DNA of 64,000 nucleotides from JANSWP01 sp041941305 (GCA_041941305.1 JBGTQJ010000025.1:1-64000), one strand, 5' to 3'. Shown: positions 8,181 through 16,837, numbered from the stretch's first letter. Program-made: numbers and translations. Notes: generated by a model not told the origin, from the letters alone.

Positions 8181-9446
8181 TTAAGAAGAGATGGTTTTGG
8201 AATCCCTCAACCATAGCATTGGCAAGAAAATTAACATAATGCCACTACTAATTGCCAATCCAATTCCTACACCAAATTCATCAACGAGAAAGCCCAGTAA
8301 TAAAGCAAGAATAGATGCCCAAATTGTTTTGACCTGAGATTGAGCAGATAAAGCACTTGCAAGTATTTTTGTATCAATTCTATCTGCCAAAAAAGCGATA
8401 CCCATTGGTTTTTGTAAACCTTCAAGCATGAAAATAAATAAGTACAGAACAATAGAAAAAATAGCAAAGCCCCAATGAAAAAATAAACCACACAGCAAAC
8501 CAAAAAGTAAAGCCAGTAAAAGGCTAAAGTTGATTGGTATTTGTAGTTTTTTGAATCTGGATGCAATATTTCCTGCATACCTTGAGGTCACAGAGCGGAG
8601 TAGGAAAATAACAAAGTAAATGACCCCAACAAAGAAAGCTGTTCTTTCTTTTTCTTCCAAAAACAAGAGGAGCGGCATGGAAAGTGCCAAGGCTTGCAGA
8701 ATGGGTTGGAGGTAATCTTTCATCGCTTTATAAAAGCCACTAAAAAGAGAGATGTTTCCAACAGCTTTTAAAATAAGGGGGTTTTTGAAAGATCGATAAA
8801 AGGATTGCCAGAGTTTGCGGAATTTGTCTTTTAAGGTACTGTCTTTCAGTATGGTATCTGTTCCTTCTAATATTTTGGGGTAGGAAAGCATGAGCAATAA
8901 ACCCAAAATATAAGGGATAATTGAGTAAATGAAAATAGCTTGATAGGCACCGCCAAAAAACACAATAAAGCCTGCCAAAAGTGAAGAAACAGCAGAACCG
9001 ATTTGCGACCATGAACGCGTATATCCGTAATAATAAACCTTTTGATCAGCCCATCCTTTAAGCTTCAAATATTCAAAAATCATTGCCTTATGAACGCCGG
9101 TCCGAAAAGCTGCACCTATGGAAAAGAAAATCATGGCAATGGCAAAAATTAGCAAATCATTGCCGAAGTAAAAAATGATAAAAGAGATGATATAAAATAG
9201 AAAGGATGTGACCATAGTTCTTCTCCTGCCAATAGCATCTGCAAAAAAACCTGATGGGATTTCAAAAACATTTGTTCCAATTTCCCGAATGGCATAAAGT
9301 GTGCCTATTTGCATAAAGGTCATTCCCTTTTCAAGAAAAAAGAGTATCAAAAAAGGAACGAAAAAACGGAGGCTTTTCAGGAAGCCATACAGACAAAATT
9401 TGTAGTATTGGAGGTCTTTTTCAAAAGTAATTTGTTTAGAATTCAT
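8181..9446 (-). CDS. MFS transporter
   Basis: The 421-residue protein has about twelve hydrophobic segments and a typical MFS loop 2-3 motif (GFFADAIGRRRTMVTS, about residues 77-92). Loop regions are basic on the predicted cytoplasmic side. No substrate can be read from the sequence. It precedes pnuC and nadR by 33 bases on the same strand, so it may carry a pyridine-nucleotide precursor or vitamin, but that rests on position only. The start is supported by KDLQYYKFCLYGFLKSLRFF, which leads directly into helix 1. Confidence 0.85.
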   Translation of the reverse strand: MNSKQITFEKDLQYYKFCLYGFLKSLRFFVPFLILFFLEKGMTFMQIGTLYAIREIGTNVFEIPSGFFADAIGRRRTMVTSFLFYIISFIIFYFGNDLLIFAIAMIFFSIGAAFRTGVHKAMIFEYLKLKGWADQKVYYYGYTRSWSQIGSAVSSLLAGFIVFFGGAYQAIFIYSIIPYILGLLLMLSYPKILEGTDTILKDSTLKDKFRKLWQSFYRSFKNPLILKAVGNISLFSGFYKAMKDYLQPILQALALSMPLLLFLEEKERTAFFVGVIYFVIFLLRSVTSRYAGNIASRFKKLQIPINFSLLLALLFGLLCGLFFHWGFAIFSIVLYLFIFMLEGLQKPMGIAFLADRIDTKILASALSAQSQVKTIWASILALLLGFLVDEFGVGIGLAISSGIMLIFLPMLWLRDSKTISS

Positions 9447-9494
9447 CCCCTGGATTGATGGCGAAAGAAACCAAGTTAGCGTATTTTTTTCAAC

Positions 9495-9526
9495 GAACTT
9501 GCCTAGCGTTTTTTTTAGGCAAGTTC
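9495..9526. terminator. hairpin between divergent genes
   Basis: GAACTTGCCT (9495-9504) and AGGCAAGTTC (9517-9526) are perfect inverted repeats around a T-rich loop. It lies between the divergent MFS and TPR genes, so it is more likely a regulatory or structural hairpin than a classical terminator. Confidence 0.4.
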
Positions 9527-9594
9527 AAGAGCAAGTTACCGTTTTTTGCAAATCCGGATATTTCCGTAGCTTCATCTTTCAAAAAATTTTAAAA

Positions 9595-11247
9595 ATGAAA
9601 AAATCAATTTTTATACTCTTTGGCTTTTTGGGGCTTTTGTTAGTATTTACCAATTGTTCGGCTCCTGATGAGGAAAATGATCAACTTGGAACTGTTGATA
9701 TTCAATTTAATGGTGCAGAGGAAGCACAACCTCATTTTCAAAAAGGGCTTCTTTTACTACACAACTTTGAATATGACGATGCTCGTACTGCATTTCAGGA
9801 AGCCCAAAAAATAGATTCCAATTTTGTAATGGCCTACTGGGGAGAGGCGATGACACACAACCATCCTCTTTGGAGAGAGCAGGATTATGAAAAAGGAAAT
9901 GAAACATTGAATAGACTGGCATCGACTAAAGCGGAGAGAAATGCTTTAGCCCAGACGGATTTGGAAAAAGATTTCCTTCAAACTGTTGAAATTCTTTATG
10001 GGGAAGGCAGCAAATATCAACGCGACAGTACCTATTCTGCTTACCTTGGAGGGATGTATGAAAAATATGCTGGTAACCAGGAAGTAGGGGCTTTTTATGC
10101 GCTTTCGATTTTGGGAGCTGTTCCTGTTGGAAGGGATGAAGTAGCTTATGAAAAAGGCGCGAGGGTAGTGAAGGGCATCATTGAAGAAAATCCAAATCAT
10201 CCCGGAGCCTTACATTACTTAATTCATTCCTATGATGATCCCGGGCATGCACATATGGCATTGGAGGCTGCCAATTCCTATTCAAAAGTGGCTGCTGATG
10301 CTGCCCATGCTTTGCATATGCCTTCTCATATTTATGTAGCGGTAGGAATGTGGGATGAAGTGGTGACTTCAAATGTGGCGTCCTGGAATTCAAGTGTCAA
10401 CAGAAAAAAGGCAAAAGATTTGGACAATGATGCTTTGAGCTATCATGCCTTGCAGTGGGAGATGTATGGATTGCTCAATCTTGGACGGCATGAAGAATCT
10501 GCACAATTGGTTCGGGATATGGATAAATATGCAACTGAAAAACCATCTAAAAATGCGCGTAGGTATTTAATTGGAATGAAAGCCAATTATTTGGTAGAGA
10601 CAGAAGACTGGGAAAGTGATATTTCTGAATTTGATGTGGACAGGGAAGACATGAATATTAGCCATAGAGCCAACTTCACGTTTTTAGAAGGTATGAAGGC
10701 ATATCTCAAAGAAGATTTTGAACAATTGAATTCGATTATTGCTGAAATGGAAAAAGAAAGAGAGGAATCTTCTCGCCAGGTAAGTGAATCTGGAGTTTCG
10801 ATGTGCAGTGCATCAGGCTCCAATCGTTATGCACCAAATCAGGCAGATATTGATCAGGCTTTGGTGATGGAAATGGAACTGAGGGCATTAAATGTATGGG
10901 ATACACCTGAAGCAGAAGAATGGCTCAAGAAAGCATCTGACTTGGAGATGACCATCAATTATTCTTTTGGACCGCCGTATATCCCCAAACCATCTTTTGA
11001 ATTGTATGGAGCGTGGCTGTTGGAGCAAAATCGCTCAGAAGAAGCAGGTATTCAATATGAAAAAGCTTTGGAACGTGGACCTCGAAGAGTCGCAGGTTTG
11101 AAAGGGCTTTTGGAAGTAGCTATCAAAACAAAGGATTTTGAAAAAATCAAGGAATTGGAAAATAAATTGCGGGCTATTTTGAAAGCGGCCGATCCAGATT
11201 TTTTGAATAAAATATTACCTGAAGAATTATTGACAGAAAAGCTTTGA
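9595..11247 (+). CDS. TPR-repeat lipoprotein
   Basis: The start at 9595 is preferred over an upstream TTG at 9499 because it opens directly with a lipoprotein signal (MKKSIFILFGF...FTNC, Cys21). The 550-residue protein has tetratricopeptide-like repeats, beginning with AQPHFQKGLLLLHNFEYDDARTAFQEAQKIDSNF. It contains the family block NPNHPGALHYLIHSYDDPGHA...ALHMPSHIYV with a cluster of histidines, typical of a widespread Bacteroidota TPR lipoprotein family of unknown function. The His-rich block could bind metal. It sits upstream of ferritin on the same strand, but ferritin seems to have its own promoter. Confidence 0.82.
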   Translation: MKKSIFILFGFLGLLLVFTNCSAPDEENDQLGTVDIQFNGAEEAQPHFQKGLLLLHNFEYDDARTAFQEAQKIDSNFVMAYWGEAMTHNHPLWREQDYEKGNETLNRLASTKAERNALAQTDLEKDFLQTVEILYGEGSKYQRDSTYSAYLGGMYEKYAGNQEVGAFYALSILGAVPVGRDEVAYEKGARVVKGIIEENPNHPGALHYLIHSYDDPGHAHMALEAANSYSKVAADAAHALHMPSHIYVAVGMWDEVVTSNVASWNSSVNRKKAKDLDNDALSYHALQWEMYGLLNLGRHEESAQLVRDMDKYATEKPSKNARRYLIGMKANYLVETEDWESDISEFDVDREDMNISHRANFTFLEGMKAYLKEDFEQLNSIIAEMEKEREESSRQVSESGVSMCSASGSNRYAPNQADIDQALVMEMELRALNVWDTPEAEEWLKKASDLEMTINYSFGPPYIPKPSFELYGAWLLEQNRSEEAGIQYEKALERGPRRVAGLKGLLEVAIKTKDFEKIKELENKLRAILKAADPDFLNKILPEELLTEKL

Positions 11248-11275
11248 ATGTGAACATTTTCAATCTAAAAGCATT

Positions 11276-11283
11276 TACTTTTG
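11276..11283 (+). promoter_or_regulatory. Bacteroidota -7 promoter box before ferritin
   Basis: TACTTTTG matches TAnnTTTG and lies 38 bases upstream of the ferritin ATG. This leaves a short A-rich leader, which in Bacteroidota helps ribosome loading without a Shine-Dalgarno sequence. Confidence 0.45.
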
Positions 11284-11321
11284 TTATTCGTTTTCAAAAT
11301 CAAAAAAAAATTTAAACTACT

Positions 11322-11849
11322 ATGATTTCCAAAAAAATGGAAGCAGCATTGAATAAGCAAATTGAATTGGAAGGGTACGCTTCTTATTTATATTTGTCAA
11401 TGGCCTCCTGGTGTGACAAAGAGGGACTGAATGGCTGTGCCCAATTTATGCACCGACAGTCTGTTGAAGAAAGGGAGCATATGCTCCGCATTTTTCATTA
11501 CATCAGTGATGTTGACGGTTTTGCATTGACACCTGGCATCGCTCAGCCACCTCATGAATTTGAATCTGTTCAAAAAATGTTTCAGGAGGTGTATGTACAT
11601 GAGCAAAAAGTGACTCAGGCTATCAATCAATTGCTGGACGTCGCCAATTCAGAAAACGATTATTCTACCTGGAATTTTCTGCAATGGTATGTCGAAGAGC
11701 AACGTGAAGAGGAAGCCTTGATGCGAACTATTTTAGACCAAATTAAGTTAATTGGAAGCGGACCTCAAAGTCTGTATTACATTGACAAAGAAGTAGAAGC
11801 GATCAATAAAGCCACTGAAAAGGCAGAAGCCGCAGAAGCAGCGGAGTAA
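11322..11849 (+). CDS. ftnA: ferritin (non-haem iron storage)
   Basis: The 175-residue protein is a typical bacterial ferritin. The ferroxidase residues are visible in helix A (IELEGYASYLYL), helix B (ESVEEREHMLRIF, carrying the ExxH pair) and helix D (FLQWYVEEQREEE). Length and spacing match FtnA. It oxidises ferrous iron and stores it inside a 24-subunit cytoplasmic shell. The C-terminal tail is Ala/Glu-rich (EKAEAAEAAE), an unusual but harmless extension. It has its own -7 box and a strong terminator, so it appears monocistronic. Confidence 0.95.
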   Translation: MISKKMEAALNKQIELEGYASYLYLSMASWCDKEGLNGCAQFMHRQSVEEREHMLRIFHYISDVDGFALTPGIAQPPHEFESVQKMFQEVYVHEQKVTQAINQLLDVANSENDYSTWNFLQWYVEEQREEEALMRTILDQIKLIGSGPQSLYYIDKEVEAINKATEKAEAAEAAE

Positions 11850-11870
11850 GAAAAAAGTAGTGTGTTTTTG

Positions 11871-11904
11871 AAAAAGGCAATCTGCGTTGGTAGGTTGCCT
11901 TTTT
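11871..11904 (+). terminator. rho-independent terminator after ferritin
   Basis: AAAAAGGCAA (11871-11880) pairs perfectly with TTGCCTTTTT (11895-11904), leaving a 14-base loop and ending in a T run, 22 bases after the ferritin stop codon. Confidence 0.8.
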
Positions 11905-11960
11905 GCATTTGCCCGGTTTTTGCTAAGTTACTTACATTCATTTTGTCCAAATCTGAAATC

Positions 11961-12383
11961 ATGAAAGATCAAGTTTTAGATTACTTTGGTGATTTTGAAG
12001 ATGAGTTTGATCAAAATACCAAGATCGTAACCGTCAAATATTTTTACTTTGAATCCGAAGCCCGACTTTTTGCAGCCGGGCTAAAAGATGCCGGAATAAA
12101 GTGTTTTGTTTCAAATACCAATACTATAACTGCTTTTCCCTTGGGTGGGGGCGGTATTGGACTCCATGTAAAAGAAGAAGATTTGAAATTGGCAACGGCC
12201 ATCGTTCAAAAAATGGAAAAAAACAAGAATACGGTTCCGGATGAGGATTTTCGAAATGCAGATTTGGAAGAAATTGCCTATCAAAAAAGTTTAAACAAAC
12301 CTCCATTAGACCTTAGCCCTACCAATTTTTTTGCCTTTATTATCTTATTGATCCTCATAATTTTGATGGGATTATTTGTTTAG
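11961..12383 (+). CDS. DUF2007-like small membrane-anchored protein
   Basis: Met at 11961 is chosen because the upstream frame overlaps the ferritin terminator. The 140-residue protein starts MKDQVLDYFGDFEDE and contains YFYFESEARLFAAGLKDAGIKCFVSNT, the typical beginning of DUF2007 'putative signal transducing' domains (avoiding loss by summing two sources of signal is one proposed idea; function unknown). A single C-terminal transmembrane helix (FFAFIILLILIILMGLFV) anchors it. The YhhN-like gene follows after 9 bases, suggesting co-transcription. Confidence 0.7.
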   Translation: MKDQVLDYFGDFEDEFDQNTKIVTVKYFYFESEARLFAAGLKDAGIKCFVSNTNTITAFPLGGGGIGLHVKEEDLKLATAIVQKMEKNKNTVPDEDFRNADLEEIAYQKSLNKPPLDLSPTNFFAFIILLILIILMGLFV

Positions 12384-12392
12384 TTTTATCCC

Positions 12393-13091
12393 ATGAAAAA
12401 ATTTGAACAAGTCTTTCTTTTTCTCTTTACCATTTCTGCTATTACCAATCTTTGGTCAGAAGTAATGGATTGGCGACTAGGTGTTCTCATTTCCAAACCC
12501 TTATTGATGACAACGCTTGGGCTTTACTTTTGGTCAAAAACCAGAAAGAATACTACCTACTTGAGTTTTTTTATTTTGCTGGGTCTTTTCATGGCAATTT
12601 TTGGAGATTGTTTTTTAATGTTTGCCGAAAAGAGCAAGGCTTTCTTTTTACTTGGATTAAGCAGCTTTCTATTCACACAGTTATTTTATGCAATTGCGTT
12701 TTGGAGGTATCCTTCTAAGGAAAAAGGAGTAGTTCAGAAATCCTCCATTTTGATATTGCCTTTTATTGTCTTCCTCGTTTTTAATGCCTGGCTTTTATGG
12801 GATGGATTGGAAGGAGCGATGAAAATTCCCGTTGTCTTGTATAGCATGGTTATTTCTGCAATGGTTATTACTGCCTTGAATTTAAATGGAAAAGTGAGAA
12901 GCAGCACCTTTCGAGTTATTTTTACAGGAGCTTTGCTGTTCATGATCTCTGATTTTCTTATTGGTTTGGGAAAATTTGGAGGATTGGAAGAACCCATCCC
13001 CCAATCGAGGGTTCTAATTATGGCAACTTACATTCTCGGGCAATATCTCATTATAAAAGGAAGCATTCAGGCGAATGACGAAACCCCTTAA
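12393..13091 (+). CDS. YhhN/TMEM86-family membrane protein (lysoplasmalogenase-like)
   Basis: The 232-residue protein has about eight hydrophobic helices. It shows family landmarks of YhhN/TMEM86: SKPLLMTTLGLYFW near residue 35, GLFMAIFGDCFLMF (the conserved Asp in the membrane) and FLLGLSSFLFTQLFYAIAF. Animal TMEM86B and some bacterial YhhN proteins hydrolyse the vinyl-ether bond of lysoplasmalogens; the substrate here is not known. It follows the DUF2007-like gene by 9 bases. Confidence 0.78.
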   Translation: MKKFEQVFLFLFTISAITNLWSEVMDWRLGVLISKPLLMTTLGLYFWSKTRKNTTYLSFFILLGLFMAIFGDCFLMFAEKSKAFFLLGLSSFLFTQLFYAIAFWRYPSKEKGVVQKSSILILPFIVFLVFNAWLLWDGLEGAMKIPVVLYSMVISAMVITALNLNGKVRSSTFRVIFTGALLFMISDFLIGLGKFGGLEEPIPQSRVLIMATYILGQYLIIKGSIQANDETP

Positions 13092-13150
13092 AACCCTTTT
13101 CAGCGAGCCAGGGCAGTTGGCGAGGCGAATACTTTAATTACCCATTTTTT

Positions 13151-13158
13151 TACTTTTG
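13151..13158 (+). promoter_or_regulatory. Bacteroidota -7 promoter box before the decarboxylase
   Basis: TACTTTTG matches TAnnTTTG and ends five bases before the ATG at 13164, so the transcript would be leaderless or nearly so, as at 4814. Confidence 0.45.
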
Positions 13159-13163
13159 CGCTT

Positions 13164-14654
13164 ATGCGAAAACATATACTAAGATTAGAAGAACAGTCCC
13201 AGGTTTTAGAACCTTCTCCTAAAAGAAGAACTGAATGGAATGAAGGAATTCAAGATTATGCCAACCAATTTATTGATGGTTTAGCCAATCCACAAACGAT
13301 AAACCTTCATGCAGGAAGAGGGGAGGGTATTCTTGAATATAAAATTGGGGAAGAGCCAAAGGATTTGAATGAAGTACTGGAGGTGTTGAGAAAAGAAGTG
13401 GATTCACCCGGATTAAACCCAGCTTCCCAGGGGCATTTAGGATATATTCCCGGAGGAGGAATTTTTCCAACGGCAATGGGCGATTATCTGGCAGCGGTAA
13501 CCAATCGGTATTCAGGAATCTTTTTTGGAGGATTTGGAGCAGTTCGAATTGAAAATCAATTGATCCGGTGGATGTGTGAATTGATAGGTTATCCAAAAAC
13601 AGCTTTAGGGAATCTTTCATCTGGAGGCTCTATTGCAAATTTGATTGCCATTGTCACCGCAAGGGATTTTTGCAAAATCACAGCTAAAAAAGTTGAAGAC
13701 GCAGTAATCTATTTGACGCAACAAGTTCATCATTGCGTTCACAAAGCCATTCGAATTGCAGGCTTGCAAGAAGCCAATATCCGTCATGTCCCCATGGATA
13801 AAAAGTTCAGGATGGATGCGAAGGTCTTGAGAAAAATGGTTGATGAAGATGTAGCGAATGGACGAAAACCATTTTTGGTAATTGCTTCTGCTGGCACAAC
13901 TGATGTTGGCGCAATGGATCCTTTAGATAAAATAGCGGACATCGCTGAAGCACACGATCTTTGGTTTCACATAGATGCTGCTTATGGAGGGTTTTTCATT
14001 TTAGCAGATGTAAAAAACGCTGATGGGACCACCATAAAAGATAGTTTCAAAGGCATCGAAAGATCTGATTCCTTAGCCATTGATCCGCACAAAGGGTTGT
14101 TTCTTTCCTATGGTTTGGGGGCTGTTTTGATAAAAAATGTGAAAGCGCAAATGGATTCGCATTATTACAAGGCAAACTATATGCAGGATGCCTATGATAG
14201 TACGGATGAGTTAAGCCCAGCGGATCTGTCCCCAGAACTGACCAAGCATTTTCGGGGCTTGCGAATGTGGCTGCCGCTTCAATTGTTTGGGACAAAACCT
14301 TTTAAAGCTGCCCTGGAAGAAAAAATTTGGCTGACTAGGTACTTCTATGAAGAAATACAGAAAATGGGCTTTGAAGTAGGTCCCTACCCGGATTTGTCTG
14401 TTGCAACCTATCGATATATTCCAGAAAATGGAGATGCGAATGAATTCAATAAAAAACTTGTCGAACATGTTCATCTTGATGGAAGGATATTCGTCTCGTC
14501 TACCACCATTGATGGCGTTTTCTGGATTCGGATTGCCATTCTTTGTTTTCGAACCCATTTGAGTACAATAGAGCTATACTTTCAAGTACTAAAAGAAGGC
14601 ATGGCATTACTCAATCAAACAATGGAAGATGAAGTCCAAATTTCTCACAGCTGA
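13164..14654 (+). CDS. PLP-dependent group II (aromatic-L-amino-acid type) decarboxylase
   Basis: The 496-residue cytoplasmic enzyme belongs to group II pyridoxal-phosphate decarboxylases. The cofactor lysine is Lys310 in AIDPHKGLFLSYG. FHIDAAYGGFF supplies the Asp that contacts the pyridine nitrogen, and QVHHCVHKAIRIAG the stacking His. Length matches DOPA/tyrosine/tryptophan decarboxylases. The early GHLGYIPGGGIFPTAMGDYLA block is family-typical. The amino-acid substrate cannot be read from the sequence. A kptA fragment begins directly after its stop codon. Confidence 0.88.
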   Translation: MRKHILRLEEQSQVLEPSPKRRTEWNEGIQDYANQFIDGLANPQTINLHAGRGEGILEYKIGEEPKDLNEVLEVLRKEVDSPGLNPASQGHLGYIPGGGIFPTAMGDYLAAVTNRYSGIFFGGFGAVRIENQLIRWMCELIGYPKTALGNLSSGGSIANLIAIVTARDFCKITAKKVEDAVIYLTQQVHHCVHKAIRIAGLQEANIRHVPMDKKFRMDAKVLRKMVDEDVANGRKPFLVIASAGTTDVGAMDPLDKIADIAEAHDLWFHIDAAYGGFFILADVKNADGTTIKDSFKGIERSDSLAIDPHKGLFLSYGLGAVLIKNVKAQMDSHYYKANYMQDAYDSTDELSPADLSPELTKHFRGLRMWLPLQLFGTKPFKAALEEKIWLTRYFYEEIQKMGFEVGPYPDLSVATYRYIPENGDANEFNKKLVEHVHLDGRIFVSSTTIDGVFWIRIAILCFRTHLSTIELYFQVLKEGMALLNQTMEDEVQISHS

Positions 14655-14798
14655 ATGGCGAAAGCTCGTTATGGCAAATTGGCCATGCTACAAGTAAATG
14701 CAAAGTTGATGTTTGAAAGAGGACATCATTTCTATGTATCAGAAAACGGAGTATGGCTAACAGAGCATATTCCACCAGAATTTTTGAAAATGATGTAA
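14655..14798 (+). pseudogene. kptA: C-terminal remnant of RNA 2'-phosphotransferase KptA/Tpt1
   Basis: This 47-residue open frame begins right after the decarboxylase stop and reads ...RYGKLAMLQVNAKLMFERG, then HHFYVSENGVWLTEHIPPEF. That is the C-terminal quarter of KptA/Tpt1, where the usual form is GHxFYxSENGVWLTxxVPPxY. KptA removes the 2'-phosphate left at RNA splice or repair junctions using NAD. The N-terminal RNA- and NAD-binding parts are missing, so this is a decayed fragment. It lies about 1 kb upstream of the tRNA array. Confidence 0.8.
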
Positions 14799-15651
14799 TG
14801 TACCGGCAAAAATTTAATACTTAAGAAAAAAAATACTTTTGGCAAGTAACTGATAATCAGAAAGTTAAAGTTTTTGATTGAAGTTTTTTCAAAAAAAATC
14901 ATTTTTGCTGGAACTTTCTGAACTTATCAAACGGTTTATTCTCCCGTAATTCATCATCTGGATATTTGATACTTAAAAAATTCAGGTGATTGGAGTCAAA
15001 CAAAAATGAAAAACGACACTTCTCTTGGTGACTTCAGGTTTCATCTTTACTTGACAACCTAAATTTTCAAAAAAGGAAACATTTTCAATTTCAAATGTTA
15101 CAATCAAAATATCATATCATTTATCAGATTCAATCGCTCAAGCAAGTCGAGCGGTGGTACAATCTCAGTTTTGAGGTCTCCTTTGCCGAATTTGATTGTT
15201 TAGGCAATCCTTCCTTCTAACAGCTTCCTACAAAAGTGTTTGCGGCTGTTAGCAATCAGTCGCGAATCAGAATTCCTTTTTATATAATTACAAACTTTCG
15301 CGGCTTTCGTAAAAGAAAGAAATTGAAGCTAAAATAATAGCGAATTCATGCTGTCATTATTTCCTACAATCTACAGGAAAGGATATTTTTCATTTAGACA
15401 AGTTCTAATAAAAATGGTGTAAGCTGATGGCTTTATTTTTTAGTTCATCAAATAATATTTAGAGCAAAGAATATATAGCAAATTATGTGTGTGGAACAAG
15501 AGGGGGGTGTGCAATGGCATGCCTCCTGAATGTTCACACGACCAAAATGAAAGTGAAATAACATAAAAAATACGGTGGATTTGTTCAAGTACAACTTCGA
15601 AAATAAATCGAACAAAAAGGCTTGTACAAACTTATCCACGCTCTTTTTGAT
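14799..15651. other. gene-poor stretch with short coding-like fragments
   Basis: No full gene is visible. On the minus strand, about 14899-15035, an open stretch without a start codon reads ...FDSNHLNFLSIKYPDDELRE and onward, which looks coding. On the plus strand, 15095-15220 encodes 41 residues beginning MLQSKYHIIYQIQSLKQ. Neither matches a family I know. Together with the kptA remnant they suggest decayed genes next to the tRNA array. Confidence 0.4.
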
Positions 15652-15828
15652 TTAGAGCTTGTTTAACATTCCATCAATCGGCTGCAAGAGACAAATTTTA
15701 TCCTGCACTTCGTTAAATTTTTCGCCAGATTGCCCGCATCTCCCGATAGCTATCGGGACAAAATTTGCCTCGTTCAGAACAAAATTTGCTCTCTCCCACT
15801 CAATCATGAAAGTTTAAACAAGCTCTAA
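15652..15828. repeat. MITE-like palindromic element
   Basis: TTAGAGCTTGTTTAA (15652-15666) is repeated inverted as TTAAACAAGCTCTAA (15814-15828), a perfect 15-base match. The inside is also an imperfect palindrome, centred on TCCCGATAGCTATCGGGA (about 15751-15768). At 177 bases without a reading frame, it resembles a non-autonomous palindromic element ending 33 bases before the tRNA array. Confidence 0.7.
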
Positions 15829-15861
15829 AGGCATTCATGAAAAACAACATGGATGTCCTTT

Positions 15862-15933
15862 GGAGCCGTAGTTCAACGGTAGAGCAGGGGATTGTCTATC
15901 CTCAAGTTGCGAGTTCGAGTCTCGTCGGTTCCG
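15862..15933 (+). tRNA. trnD: tRNA-Asp(GTC)
   Basis: First gene of the array. Acceptor GGAGCCG pairs with CGGTTCC, the anticodon loop is TTGTCTA, T loop TTCGAGT, discriminator G73. C74 is encoded, C75-A76 are not. Confidence 0.92.
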
Positions 15934-15940
15934 CGAAGGA

Positions 15941-16005
15941 GAATGATGAGTGATAAATGATAAATGATGAATGTTTGCAAACTCATCATCTATCACTCAT
16001 CATTC
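15941..16005. repeat. word-built hairpin in tRNA spacer
   Basis: Left arm 15941-15964 is made of GATGA/GATAAAT words. Right arm 15982-16005 is its near reverse complement. The hairpin fills most of the spacer between tRNA-Asp and tRNA-Ala. Confidence 0.75.
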
Positions 16006-16016
16006 ATAATTAAAAG

Positions 16017-16090
16017 GGGGGTGCATGTCCCAAGGCTGGCGACACTGCTTTGCAAGCAGCGTGCGGTGGGTTCGATTCCCATAGCCTCCA
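16017..16090 (+). tRNA. trnA: tRNA-Ala(TGC), atypical
   Basis: Anticodon loop TTTGCAA on a four-pair CTGC/GCAG stem. The acceptor GGGGGTG pairs with AGCCTCC, including the G3-U70 wobble that identifies alanine tRNA. The last acceptor pair (G7-A66) is mismatched and the D arm (TGTC/GACA) is unusual, so the molecule is divergent but probably chargeable. Confidence 0.75.
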
Positions 16091-16095
16091 CAATT

Positions 16096-16141
16096 AAAAT
16101 GAAAATTTAAATAAAAATCAAAATGAAAAAATTTTCATTTT
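16096..16141. repeat. word-built hairpin in tRNA spacer
   Basis: AAAATGAAAATTT (16096-16108) is repeated inverted at 16129-16141. Similar AAAATGAAAAT words recur in the spacer at 18688-18750. Confidence 0.65.
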
Positions 16142-16182
16142 CACTCAAAAAGGGGAAGCTATTTTTCTTATCACGATCCAAT

Positions 16183-16256
16183 GTCCTTGTGGCCAAATTG
16201 GAAAAGGCAGCTGGCTCAAAATCAGTTTTGTGTAGGTTCGAATCCTATCAGGGACA
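16183..16256 (+). tRNA. trnL: tRNA with Leu anticodon (CAA), short variable loop
   Basis: Acceptor GTCCTTG pairs with CAGGGAC, anticodon loop CTCAAAA, T arm GTAGG/CCTAT. The variable loop is only TTTGT, whereas bacterial tRNA-Leu normally has a long variable arm. Confidence 0.85.
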
Positions 16257-16316
16257 CGAGAAAAAAAAGTTTGTGCGTTTTGAATCTATCAAAACTCACA
16301 AACTAAAAACTATAAC

Positions 16317-16389
16317 AGCTATGTCGTCTAACTGGATAAGACAGGAGATTACGGATCTTCAAATCAGGGTTCGAGTCCTTGCATGGCTG
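16317..16389 (+). tRNA. trnR: tRNA-Arg(ACG)
   Basis: Acceptor AGCTATG pairs with CATGGCT, D stem GTCT/AGAC, anticodon loop TTACGGA, T stem CAGGG/CCTTG, discriminator G. It ends eight bases before tRNA-Tyr, the tightest spacing in the array. Confidence 0.88.
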
Positions 16390-16397
16390 CTCAAATT

Positions 16398-16481
16398 GAG
16401 AAAGTAGCGCGTAATTGGTAGCGTCCCGGACTGTAAATCCGGTGCCTTCGGGTCTTGTAGGTTCAAGTCCTACCTTTCTCA
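16398..16481 (+). tRNA. trnY: tRNA-Tyr(GTA)
   Basis: Acceptor GAGAAAG pairs with CTTTCTC. The anticodon loop is CTGTAAA and the long variable arm (TGCCTTCGGGTCTT) is the class II form expected for bacterial tRNA-Tyr. Confidence 0.93.
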
Positions 16482-16542
16482 CTAAATTATTTAACGCTAG
16501 TTGCGAACAACAGTCTCACCGCCCTCCCGAGCCAGCTGTGCA

Positions 16543-16558
16543 GGCGAGGCGAATACTT
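16543..16558 (+). repeat. 16-base word shared with 13119-13134
   Basis: GGCGAGGCGAATACTT occurs here in the Tyr-Leu spacer and identically at 13119-13134 upstream of the decarboxylase, both preceded by GAGCCAG. It is probably an interspersed intergenic repeat. Confidence 0.5.
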
Positions 16559-16583
16559 CGCAACTTGAGTTATTCATTAAAAA

Positions 16584-16657
16584 GCCTTCGTAGCCGAATT
16601 GGAATAGGCGCCTGACTTAGGATCAGGAGATTGTGAGTTCGAGTCTCACCGGAGGTA
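16584..16657 (+). tRNA. trnL: tRNA with Leu anticodon (TAG), short variable loop
   Basis: Acceptor GCCTTCG pairs with CGGAGGT (two wobbles). The anticodon loop is CTTAGGA, T arm GTGAG/CTCAC. The variable loop is AGATT, so this leucine-anticodon tRNA also lacks the class II arm. Confidence 0.87.
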
Positions 16658-16673
16658 CGGAGTTAGTGGACAG

Positions 16674-16750
16674 TTTTCAGTAAGCAATATGCAGTATTGC
16701 ATTTCGTACTGGAAACTGCATACTGCCTAATGCAATCTGTATACTGAAAA
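16674..16750. repeat. hairpin in tRNA spacer
   Basis: TTTTCAGTA (16674-16682) and TACTGAAAA (16742-16750) are inverted, and GCAATATGCAGTA / TACTGCCTAATGC continue the pairing inside. The right arm touches the first base of tRNA-Ser. Confidence 0.65.
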
Positions 16751-16837
16751 GGAAGGGCAAGCCAACAGGTGGTGGCCGCTGTCTTGAAAACAGTTAGGAG
16801 CTAATGACTCGTGTGGGTTCGACTCCCACCCTTTCCG
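16751..16837 (+). tRNA. trnS: tRNA-Ser(TGA)
   Basis: Acceptor GGAAGGG pairs with CCTTTCC, anticodon loop CTTGAAA, with a normal long class II variable arm (about 16 bases). Discriminator G is typical for serine. Confidence 0.92.

Noticed and set aside
11862..11960. Longer N-terminal start for the DUF2007-like protein
   Set aside because: The extension is the translated ferritin terminator; the family-like sequence begins at the Met at 11961.
14899..15220. Two short coding-like stretches upstream of the array
   Set aside because: Too short and without recognised homology to call genes; kept only as a note on the intergenic entry.
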